Made by a program: the position numbers and the translations under genes | Assembly: GCA_963921195.1 (NCBI GenBank) | Contig: OY992536.1 | Span: 228,196,023 to 228,260,022, forward strand | Direction: 5' to 3' | Origin: Pegoplata infirma | Lineage: Eukaryota; Arthropoda; Insecta; Diptera; Anthomyiidae | Length of the DNA stretch: 64,000 nt | Shown: in pieces, positions 32,679 to 43,308 of the stretch | Layout of the letters: each line of letters begins with the position of its first letter | How positions within the stretch are numbered: the stretch's first letter is position 1 | Notes under the pieces: model-generated | What the model was told of the DNA's origin: nothing | The model's database searches: none | The model's input: the letters and a program-made list of their open reading frames with translations, nothing else

Positions 32679-34331
32679 ACTGAAAAAAATAGCTTCGTGA
32701 AATTAATGAAAATTGACTTAACCTTAATGAAAAATGACTCACGTTTTCAACCGATTAATGAAACTGGTGTCATTAAAGTTCCTTTCAATGAAAACTTGCA
32801 TATAAATAATGAAAATATTCGTAGAACTTGTTTGAAACGTTTTATGAAGTTTTTCATTAAATGTATGAAAATATCCATTGATTAAATGTGGAATAGTAGT
32901 TGGTAATGAGCGTATGATAATTGCTTTTTACAAGTAACTAGTTGCTAACTTTATTAAGGGTTTGATATGGGAATTACGATAAATTCATGTTGGTTAAAGT
33001 TATCAAAATTTCCATAGAAAGCCACTAATCAAGTTAGGAACAAGTTACCTAAAAACAGCACTTATCATGCACCCATAAGTGAAAATTTGCATTAATAACA
33101 ATTTTGGTAAGTCACATGTAACCATCACTGTAACCGTCACTGAAATTTTATTTAGGGGCATGTCACAGACTCAATTCCGATCGGATTTGAAAAAAAGTTG
33201 TTACTCGTAAAACGCAAAACAATTTTTTTTTCGGAATGAAATCACTTTCAAAAATCAAAGTGGAATTGAATTGCTAAAAGTGGTTTCATTCCGAAAAAAA
33301 AGTTTTGGCTTTGCGTTTTAAGCTAAGTACTCTGTTCGGTTTCACGGGAAAAATCTGTCAAACTCCATATAAAAAAAAAAAAATTGGCAACGCGAGGAAT
33401 TAAGGGGAAATTGTTAAAAAAGTTTTCACTCATTTTTATTATACAAGACAATTTAAATTGCCGTGAAAAAGTGACATTTCAGTTTTGTTATGATCGTTTC
33501 TTTCTTATCATTGTCAAAAGTTTTTGATTTTTAAATGTTTTATTGCAATTTGAGGCGTTTAAAGTTTAAGTGAAATTTTCATTGTAAGAAACAGAGTACT
33601 TAGCTTTACGAGTGAACCACTTATTCCACTTCCGAACGGAATTGAGTCAGTGAGATGACCCTTAATTGCACACTTTTTATGGTTTTCACCTAGTTTTTAC
33701 ACACAACAAAATTTTACTCCAAACTTAAATTGGTCTGAATTGCCATATAAGGTAAACTATAAAAGACAAAAACGCGATGACTTTAAAAACACGTGCTGCC
33801 AAAACGTAGCAACAACGAAGCAATGGAACAACACAAATTACCCTACATTTCATCAAAAAATTTTAATGACTTAAAAAACTATTTTTCTGTTGCAAATTAT
33901 ATTATATTTAATAAGAAAAAGTCTAAAGAAACACTTATACGGAACTTTTCACTTGTAATTTCAATTAGATATAACCAGCATAACACACAGAAAAGTTTCA
34001 ATAACCAAACAAAAAATATAAAATTATTTTATTAGAAAAAAGTTAACACACCTGTAAAAATTACAATTAGACTAAACACGCGTGGTGTAATAAAACGTCG
34101 TATGTTTTTTTCTGTTTTCTTTCTCTTATTCGCAACGCAGAGTTGTATTTAGTTCTAAAAAATCTTATGATATTTTTTAATGAAATTATGAAACCTAATG
34201 AAATAAGTTTCATAAAATTTGTTCATAACATGCATGAAATTTAAATCAGCTTATGAATTCCTTCATTTAAGTAATGAAAACAAAATAATGAATCCGTTTC
34301 ATTAATATCAGGAAGGTTATTTTTTTCAGTG
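32679..34331 (+). mobile_element. CACTGAAAA MITE (family C), copy A
   Basis: The ends CACTGAAAAAAATAGC and TTATTTTTTTCAGTG are flanked by TA (32677-32678, 34332-34333). It matches 60035-61839 in reverse orientation along nearly its whole length. Landmarks are GACTCACGTTTTCAACCG, ATGTCACAGACTCAATTCCG and AACGTAGCAACAACG. The terminal ~150 bp repeat TTAATGAAA words. Copy A carries its own insertion at 33321-33605. Confidence 0.85.
33321..33605. mobile_element. TTA-duplicating MITE, 285 bp
   Basis: A perfect 16-bp inverted end, AGCTAAGTACTCTGTT / AACAGAGTACTTAGCT, is flanked by TTA (33318-33320 and 33606-33608). The insertion is confirmed by its absence from the other family-C copy, which reads straight through a GCGTTGTACGAGTG-like site near 61185. 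The TTA duplication fits the TWA preference of PIF/Harbinger elements. Confidence 0.85.
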
Positions 34332-34333
34332 TA

Positions 34334-35571
34334 CATATAAGAGATTATTTTAATGTTGACTTGATAGATGCTTCATCACTTGGTAAGAAGTTATAAGACG
34401 GTTATATTTTGAAACCAAAAATTAAGAGTTTTTAAATTTTCGAGGTTTTTTGATCAGGGATTTCGGCCTCCTCTATAAAATGATAAAAGTTGAATTAGAG
34501 TTGGTAGCTGTTGTAATTCTCAACATTTTGGAATTAATCCCACGAATAGTTAAGAAGTTTCAGTAGATCAAAGTTCGAAAGAAAAAACGTATTTTTTTTA
34601 AAATAACAGTTTTTCGCGAGGCACATTCACCGTTTCATTCAAAATTTGGTGGACTCTTGCGTAAACCGAGGTTTTTGTGAGATTACATAAAAAAATCACT
34701 AGCGGGTTTATAAAAAATAAATTGCAAAAGTTTTATGGCATTTTTGAAAATTGTGCGAAATTTGCAAATCTGTTTTATTTTTTTTAGTAGCAATTAATGC
34801 ATCATATTCATTTTAATACACCAAAAGGCGTGCCTTAACGAGTAGAACTGATTTGCTTTTTGACTTTTTACTTTAAGCCATTCTTAGCGGAAAGCGCGAT
34901 GATTTTATCTAAACCTGTTTTGATCTGGCACATCCAAGGATTTACACGAAATCGGATGAAATTTTTTTTAAATTAAAGCCCACTTGATGTGTCATCATAA
35001 AATCATAGGCGGGTTAAAAACTGTTGATGATTATAGATTTTTTGGACCATATTAAATTTTCTTGTTATAAAAAAGCATCACCGATTTTTTTTAAGCTACT
35101 GGTACAATGATACGATTTTCCGTGACTTTTTTCAGTAATACCAACGCGCATTGCCTAAATATGTTATAAAAAATTGTGAAACTTATCTTTTACCGCGAAT
35201 TAATCGCGATTTTAGGTACTTAGATATATTTTTTTTAAATCGTTTGGTCATTAAAGGGTTAAATTTATATCATATATTTTAGAAGAAATGATATATTCTG
35301 GCATGTTTTAATAACGCAACAACAAATGTGTAGAAAAAAAATCTTTAAAATATTTTTAAGATTTTTAAAACCGCCATAACTTTTGACCTCCATGCGCGAT
35401 TAGACGGAACTCCTCATATATCAAAAAAATAAAATGAAAAAATTAGCGGAGATCATTATCTTCCATTTGTCTTCACAAGTGGCATCTTAGGACAGGTGTA
35501 AATATTTTTAAATATTTTACAAAATATTTTAGAAAGATAGTCTTAGAATCTGAGACTTTTCTACACTCAAA
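34334..35571. other. Repeat-like DNA, partly family F
   Basis: At 35440-35530 lies an inverted F-family arm (CTTCACAAGTGGCATCTTAG). A short minisatellite piece (AGTCTTAGAATCTGAGACTT) at 35540-35570 is the site where the M-family copy landed. The preceding ~1.1 kb is unassigned and has no gene. Confidence 0.45.
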
Positions 35572-36000
35572 ATAATACATTAGTGGATTTACTAATTTTT
35601 TTTGCTAATGCTAGTTAGCTAACTTTTAGCAAATTTTTAGTTGAGATTAGCATGTTAGCAAAAAATTCTTTGCAAAATAAATGGTACATTTTTTTTTATT
35701 TTCAGAAAACTTAAAATGGCGCTATCTTGGAAACTAAGCCAGATAGAGCAAAATGGAGGCCATTTTTGGTTCTCGAGCTCTCCATAGTATCGCCGGCCCT
35801 CTTCACATGTGTGGACCCTAACGAGCCCTTACTTTGGATCCAAAAAAGTTAGCATTCCCGAAAATTTTAAAATGCTCATATCTCGGTAAATATTGCCGAC
35901 ACAACAAAAAGTCCAAAACCATTTTTGTAGCTCTCAGCACGTAGAACAAGACTGCAAAATAGTCAAAAGCTCTCCGAGTAATATTTTTAAAGTTATCGAG

Positions 36001-39000
36001 TTTTGTTGTATTTTAATTTTAGTACCAAAAGGTACATAAAAATAAAATGTATTTATTCGGCCTTTATATATGTATATATATTCGATTAGAGTTTTATTCT
36101 AGTTCGAGGCCCAAAAATATTTCTATTTATGATATTGTCATAATAGAGTATTTTTAATTTATTGCTTTAAAAAAGTTACTATCTCATAGTATGTCTGTAC
36201 TGATCAGTTTCATCCCCACTAAAGGAATCTTCAGCAGACTTTAGAGAATCATCGTTGGTCAATCAAACATCAAACCAGACATAATATTTGATATATTTCC
36301 CAAGTTATATGAGAAGTACTATTATGAAGGTCCGAAATCTGTTTTCCAACAAAAATAACTCTTTTAAAGCAAAAATTGTATATATTAAATCACCGTCGGT
36401 AACTATTAATATATGTGTTGCTGTTATTTTACAATAACAACAGTGCCTAACCAAACAATAGACTTGGTTCTCTAAAGTCTGCTGAAGATTCCTTTAGTGG
36501 GGATGAAACTGATCAGTACAGACATACTATGAGATAGTAACTTTTTTAAAGCAATAAATTAAAAATACTCTATTATGACAATATCATAAATAGAAATATT
36601 TTTGGGCCTCGAACTAGAATAAAACTCTAATCGAATATATATACATTAGACCACCCAAAAAATGTATGGGATTTGCAAAAGTATTTTTATGTTCGCTCCA
36701 CCGGCAGTTTCTGATAGATTGGCTATAAAAAATAATATCTGTGCAAGAACTGGATCTCTCGGTTGCATACAGGCCAGTCGATTTGAACTTTTGACCCCAA
36801 AAGTGACCTAAAAGCACTACAAAGCTTTTAAGTGCCATAACTCTTAAAATATGCGTTTTTCTAAAAAATACTATATAAGTTATATTTTGCAGAATAAGAA
36901 AGCAAACATTTCCTTCATACAAATTTTTGGCCTAAGTCTAAGACATCGTGGTGTTTTTGGCGGTTAAAATAAAAATTTATGTGAAGACTTCATTTAAAAC
37001 GACCCTCGTTAAAATTTGGACGGAGACTCAAATAGTCGGTATCCATTATCTTGTAGAGTAAGATATGTAGTTTTCATAAACCAATTACTTTTGGAATTTA
37101 TATGGGTAATTTCATTACAGAAGAGGCCAAAGCTGACTTTGAAGTTCAGAATTTTCAAATGCTGTATACAAATTTGTGAAATTACTTTATTTTAAACGAC
37201 CCTCGTTAAAATTTTAGTGGATACAATCGGTTTCCATGATTTTGAAGACTTAGATGTGTATTTTTTAGATAATATTTGGGGAATTCCAGGCCAAATCACT
37301 CACTTTTAGACCCGATCCCCTTCGATTAATTTTTTTGGATATATTTTAGTACGTATTAAATGCAACTTTCACTCAAATTTTCAGACTTTTATACCAAGTT
37401 GGTGTTGAGTAATCAATTTTTTAAAATGGCGTTTTTTTTTTTTTTTAAATAAAAAATTGAAATTTTCCATTAATTTTGACCAGTAAAAAATATAGATATC
37501 TTACAATAAGTTGGACGACGTTTTGTTGGTATTTAAATGTAGTTTTAGAAAAAAAATATTTTAAAATTATTCGAATTAATTATCACTTATTTTTTAACGT
37601 ATAAAATCAAAATCGAATTTTTGAAAAAGTCCGAAACCTTCGATTTTTTTTTTTAAGTCTAAAAATTCTACTCTAAATTACACAATTTTTAATCCATAAT
37701 TCGAGATGTGAGCACAATTAGTTCTATTTTTTTTTCAAATTTTGAAAATTGCAGTTTTTTTTAGACTGGTGTATTTTATATGGTGACATTAACCATAACT
37801 TACCCTAGATACATTCATTTGTTGGTAAAAATATGTCTCATCAAAATTTAGGTTTTTTGGACATGGGTAAGGCGTCCCGCATCGGCCTTAAATCGGTTGA
37901 AAATCAGCCAAGTTATTAAAACTTCCCCAGGCATCTAACGTGTGGCAGACCACTTGAATACAATCCGAATCATGAAATTCATTGAAATTTTCTACTGTAA
38001 TAACATTTTTTTATTCTTCAAGTTCAAAAGTAATAAGATGCCAAGTATTTTTCATATAGTATTTTGCTAACATGTTTTCAATTAATGCTAAAAATGCCTG
38101 TACTCTTCAACACTTGTTTGAAATCTGCATTTTTAACTCTTCAAAATCATGGAAACCGATTGTAATCCATGAAAATTTTAACGAGGGTCGTTTAAAATAA
38201 AGTAATTTTACAAATTTGTATACAGCATTTGGATAATCAAAACTTCAAAGTCAGCTTTGGGCTCTTCTGTAATGAAATTGCCCATATAAATTCCAAATGT
38301 AATTGGTTTATGAAAACAACATATCTTACTCTACAAAATAATGGATACCGACTATTTGAGTCTCCGTCCAAATTTTAACGAGGGTCGTTTTAAATGAAGT
38401 CTTCACATAAATTTTTATTTTAACCGCCAAAAACACCACGATGTCTTAGACTTAGGCCAAAAATTTGTATGAAGGAAATGTTTGCTTTCTTATTCTGCAA
38501 AATAAAACTTATATAGTATTTTTTGGAAAAACGTATATTTTAAGAGTTATGGCTCTTAAAAGCTTTGTAGTGCTTTTAGGTCACTTTTGGGGTCAAAAGT
38601 TCAAATCGACTGGCCTGTATGCAACCGAGAGATCCAGTTCTTGCACAGATATTATTTTTTATGGCCAATCTATCAGAAACTGCCGGTGGAGCGAACAAAA
38701 AAATACTTTTGCAAATTTGGGTGGTCTAATATACATATATAAAGGCCGAATAAATACATTTTATTTTTATGTACCTTTTGGTACTAAAATTAAAAAACAA
38801 CATTTAACTAAAAGTTTAGTACGACTTATCCTACCAACACTATTGTTTGGTTAGGCACTGTTGTTATTGTAAAATAACAGCAACACATATATTAATAGTT
38901 ACCGACGGTGATTTAATATATACAATTTTTGCTTTAAAAGAGTTATTTTTGTTGGAAAACAGATTTCGGACCTTCATAATAGTACTTCTCATATAACTTG

Positions 39001-39221
39001 GGAAATATATCAAATATTATGTCTGGTTTGATGTTTGATTGACCAACGATGATTCTCTAAAGTCTGCTGAAGATTCCTTTAGTGGGGATGAAACTGATCA
39101 GTACAGACATACTATGAGATAGTAACTTTTTTAAAGCAATAAATTAAAAATACTCTATTATGACAATATCATAAATAGAAATATTTTTGGGCCTCGAACT
39201 AGAATAAAACTCTAATCGAAT
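36001..39221. mobile_element. Inverted composite insertion with 9-bp duplication
   Basis: GTTATCGAG occurs at 35992-36000 and 39222-39230, and the uninterrupted word is present in the other M copies. Without the hAT element at 36647-38728 the insert is about 1.1 kb of inverted segments. The block starting CGATTAGAGTTTTATTCTAG (36093) recurs inverted at about 36478-36636, and again inverted at about 38850-39221. The block with TAGTACCAAAAGGTACATAA (36020) recurs inverted near 38765. The duplication could extend four bases further (TTTT), so a retroposed or DNA-transposon origin is undecided. Confidence 0.75.
36647..38728. mobile_element. hAT-type element TAGACCACCC, copy 1
   Basis: The ends TAGACCACCCAAAAAATG and TTTGGGTGGTCTA have a perfect 8-bp duplication ATATACAT (36639-36646, 38729-38736), matching nnnTAnnn. 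The arms are inverted for ~600 bp (GCTCCACCGGCAGTTTCTGA / TCAGAAACTGCCGGTGGAGC). The ~100-codon frames in each arm are the same sequence read outward; copy 2 has stops in it, so coding is doubtful. The central ~800 bp is single-copy within the element. Non-autonomous. Confidence 0.9.
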
Positions 39222-39435
39222 GTTATCGAGTTTTTTAATTCTCAAGACCCCAGTGGTCCCCTATAATCACGTATCTCAAAAACTATGCAAGGTAGAGCGA
39301 AACGGACACAAATTTTGGATCAAAAACTATGACGATTTTAAAAGAATCCAACTAGGTCTAGGCCCATCGGGGTCTGGACCTATCGGGTCCGAACCCAATG
39401 GGGTCCTCAGATGTGTATGAACTAAGTTAAAAAAA

Positions 39436-40318
39436 ACAAGTAGAAAAGTTAAATTCGACTTGGCCGAATCTATGAATACCCTCCACAATGCCCTTTTTAA
39501 GTTATAGTAAATTTTCTAGAGTGAAAAAATAAAATATTTGATTAGAAATATTTTATTTGTTTAAAAAAACTTTTCTTTTAACTAATTTTTGACAAAAAAA
39601 AAAATAATTTACTAAATTTTCTTTTTGAGTGTAAAATTTTTTTTGGGTGTAAAATTTTTTTCGAGTGTATTTTTTTTTTTTTCTTTTAGTGTAAAAATAT
39701 TTTTGAGTCACAAAAATGCGTTGTAAAATATTTTTGTGACTTACCAATGTATTTAAAACCTGTTTAACGGGGTTTCAATACGTGAATTTAAGGTGAGGCG
39801 AATCTGAAATTTACGGTTTTGCTAATAACTTTTGAACCACTAGACCGATTTGGCTGAAATTTAAAATGGATCGGTCCAGGGGAACGGCAAATATATATGC
39901 CACACTTCAGCACCCCCAGAATTTCCGTTCGAAAGTTACCGTATGTTTTATCACGTAAATTCCAGAAAAACCCTTGCCGAAATTCACTCATTTGCTTATA
40001 ACTTTTGAACCACTGGACCGATTTCGCTGGATTGCAATACCAACCTGACCAGGTAAATGCCCAACATATATGCCAAACTTAAGGAGCCTCCGTAAAGTCT
40101 TTCAAAAGTTAGCGTGTTTTCAACAGACAGACAGACAGACAGACAGACGGACAGACGGACGGACGGACGGACGGACGGACATCGCTAGATCGTCTTAAAA
40201 TCGATCGAGGATCATGAATATATATACTTTATGGGGTCCTAGACCAATATTTCGAGGTGTTACAAACGGAATGCCAAACTTATATATACCCTCTATCACT
40301 AGAGTGGAGGGTATAAAA
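39436..40318 (+). mobile_element. mini-me/DINE-type element, complete copy
   Basis: Same ends and core as the 22257-23063 copy. The tetranucleotide tract is longer here: GACA and GACG units run from about 40124 to 40180. Just after comes GATCGAGGATCATGAATATA, which is the undisturbed version of the site used by the Helitron-like insertion at 53577. It is inserted in an A-tract of the family-M copy. Confidence 0.85.
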
Positions 40319-40452
40319 AAATAGTTAACTAATTATTGGCAAAACGTTTTTGCTAACTTTAGCAAAAAAATTGTGGCTTCAAAATCAGCAAATTTTCTTG
40401 TAGGTTCACAACCTTTTTTTGCTAACATTACAGTTTTTTTTTTTTGAGTGTA

Positions 40453-40907
40453 TATGAAAATGTCCCAGAATCTGAGACTTTTTCTATAGGCAAGATGTCT
40501 AAGAAACTAAGATTTTTCTACAGAATAAATGTCTTAAAATCTAAGAATTTTTCTATAGGAAAAATATCTCAGAATTGGAGACTTTCGTTGAATTTTGAAA
40601 TTTTTCTATAGGAAAAATGTAACAGACTCTGAGAATTTTTCTATAGGAAAAATGTCTAAGCAGCTGACTTTGAGCTTGACCAATTATTTACATTTTTTGG
40701 AAATATTTTTAAGATCTTATGACTTTTTCTGCAACAAAAAAATGACACAGCATGTGATACTTTTACCAAAGGAAAAATATCTCAAAATATATCCCACCTT
40801 TCAGAATCTGTGACTTTTGTATCTAAAAGAAAAATGTCTCATAATCTGAGACTTTTAACTAAGGAGCAATTTCTTAGAATCTGAGACTTATCCTTGCATC
40901 AAAAGTT
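40453..40907. repeat. Palindromic minisatellite
   Basis: About a dozen degenerate units with CAGAATCTGAGACTTTTTCT and CTATAGGAAAAATGTCT. It continues the array into which the family-M copy inserted. Confidence 0.75.
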
Positions 40908-42127
40908 CACTCAAAATAATAACTCTGTTAAATTACAGAAAAACTATGTTAATTTAACAGATTACACCATTCAATTCCAGCTAGCAACATTTTTTGGTAA
41001 TTTTACTATAAAACTCTGTAAAATGATTTTGACAAAAAAAAAAAATAATTTGCAGAGTTTCTAGTAAAATATTGGTAAAATAAAACACCATGTAGCAAAG
41101 AAAACCTCTGTAAATTTACATATATTTGTAAAATAAATTTTATGCAACCAAAATTTTACAGAAAAAACTCTGTAAGTTTACAGAGCTTAGTAAAAAACAT
41201 GTTATGTTGTAAAATTTTTATAAGATTTTTGAAAATAATTTTTATGGTACTTTTTTAACATTTTCTCAAAAAAACAAATACAGATAAAATTTTGGTGTTT
41301 ATACAGAAAACTTTGTTTTTAACCCTTTAACGACCAATGGTTTATATATGTTCCATTTTATTTTTGTTATATTTTCCACATTTGTAACCGATTTTAAATG
41401 TGCTAATAGATGAATTGTAGAGGAGTGTTAGGGCTACAAAAATTTAGTTTTCAGTAAGTCTCTAAATTGATTATCTTACTCACTGTAAGTCTTCAAAGTT
41501 TGCGAAATTAAAATCTCTATTTTAGGGACAAAAGGATCGTTGCTTGTCAAGCGAAATAAGGTCCAAGTAGCGGGTTTAGAGGTCCAAAGTCTTGTAGAAA
41601 AATTATTATTGAGTTGCAGATTTTAAAAATCACAGCGAATAGCAAATACATTTGCCCAAAAATGCGTAATCGTCAAATGGTAAATTTTTTCACCAAGAAA
41701 AATAAGGGGGGAAGGAGAGGGGTTAGGGCCCCAATTTTTTGTTTCATAACTTTTATTTGGTCAAGGATCACAGTGAATAGAAAATCAAAATCGCTTCGGC
41801 AGAAAATTTCTGTTCGTGAAAAGATTAACTATGAAATTAAGATTACATAGAAATTAGTAAAAATACAGATAAAACTTAGTTTTTTGGTTATAAAAATTAC
41901 AAAGTATTTCGCTTACATCTATATTTCAGCAGAAAACTCTGTTAATTGTCTGTAAAATAAAGATTACAAAGTTAAAAGTAATAAACAGATGAAACTTTGT
42001 TTTTTGTCACAACAAAATACAAAGTATTTTCTTTAAATTTGTATTTTGACAGAAAACTGTCAAATATCTGTTGAATTGAGATTACAGTCATTTTACAGAG
42101 TATTTTACAAAGTTATTATATTGAGTG
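40908..42127. mobile_element. CACTCAAAATAATAAC-ended element, 1.2 kb
   Basis: The ends CACTCAAAATAATAACTCTG and AAAGTTATTATATTGAGTG are inverted. Terminal ~200 bp on each side are rich in TTACAGA/TCTGTAA words (for example CTCTGTAAATTTACA). The flanks are GTT and TTT, so a TA duplication is not seen. The interior contains a block starting CGTTGCTTGTCAAGCG and no recognisable gene. Confidence 0.65.
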
Positions 42128-43300
42128 TTTAGAATCCAAAACATTTCTTTGCTAATACGTATTGCCGTTTGATTCAATTAATATTTAAAATACTGCCTTT
42201 ATTATTTCAACATTTTTTTTTTAAATTAAAAAAGTTTTGGATTTCTTTTGCTATAATTGACAGATTTCTAATAGGAAAACTTACTAAAATTTTTGAATTT
42301 TTAGAAAAAATTTAACAGAATCTGGTTTCTTTGTAGATTTTTAAATTCTCTAGTACTTACAGTGGCCTTTTTTTAAATTTCGACCCAATTATGTTTTTAT
42401 TAAAAGAAGAAAAGTAAAATTTTCAATTTTTAAGTTTACATAAGGAAAATTTCAACAAAACTGAATATTTTGCAAAAAATGGCCACGGTAAGTACTAGAA
42501 AATTTAATATGTAGTCTACAAATTAAAAAAAATCATCAAAATTGGTTCAGTAGTTTTTTCTGTACAACTGCAGCTTATTTAGTCCTTAAAACAAAAATAA
42601 TTCTTCAATTGATGGTAAAAAATTTTTTAAATATGAAAATAATAAAAAAATAATTAAAAATACATATTTCTCATTTATTTGCTTATGACTTTTTAAAAAT
42701 TGCTCACATTACGACAGTTTTTTTTTTCCTTTAAACCCCTCTTAATGCAATTCTATCCACCATTTTTGGAATAAAATTTCATTATATTGTGCAATACAGG
42801 TTAAACTTTTACTCAGGTAGACAAATATATTACAAGAAAAATATCTTTAAATATAAATATTTTCACAAAAAATAAAATTCTGCATTAAAAATTGTCCGCA
42901 TAAGTTCTCTTTCTAATTAAATTTATAACTACAAATTTAAATAATGAAATTATCCTACTGCAAAACAGCTAATTTATCCACTCAATTTTATTTTCTAAAA
43001 TTCGTGAAATTGAGTAATGTGAGTCAACTGTATTGCCATTGATATAATCATATCCGAAAAAAACATATGAACATTCTATGTTCCAACAAAATGATTGACT
43101 GATGCCCATAAAGTAGACATTTCATGATGCAAGCATCCGCATTTTGGTGATATGCAAATCCATTATATTTATGAAATTTTGTGTAAAATATCAACAGCAA
43201 AATAGTTAGTAGCCGTATCAGACAATTGCAAAATCATATATTATTTATTAACTGTTGTTGGCGCAATTTGCATGCAGTTTAGAAAATATATGTACGTTAT
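42128..43300. other. AT-rich DNA, partly host-like
   Basis: The last ~250 bp (ATATGCAAATCC, CAACAGCAAAATAG, TTGCATGCAGTTTAG) look like ordinary fly non-coding DNA and contain the target site of the hAT element that follows. The rest is AT-rich and unassigned. No gene. Confidence 0.45.
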
Positions 43301-43308
43301 ATGTATAC

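Larger units (their letters stand above)
35574..40450 (-). mobile_element. CACTCAAAA MITE (family M), copy 3, twice interrupted
   Basis: TA flanks both ends (35572-35573, 40451-40452). The host DNA on both sides is the palindromic minisatellite, so this MITE inserted into a minisatellite array. The family-M body is split by a 3.2-kb insertion at 36001-39221 and a mini-me element at 39436-40318. A further ~130 bp are missing compared with copy 2, near 35670. Confidence 0.8.

Noticed and set aside
36614..38854. Two ~100-129-codon frames with the same peptide (36614-36922 minus, 38465-38854 plus) that could look like a conserved gene pair
   Set aside because: They are the two inverted arms of one hAT-type element read outward, and the other copy of the element (43309-46295) has stops in the same frame.
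41614..41850. 78-codon plus-strand frame within the 40908-42127 element
   Set aside because: Basic and low in information; no motif, no second copy, and surrounding sequence is repeat.
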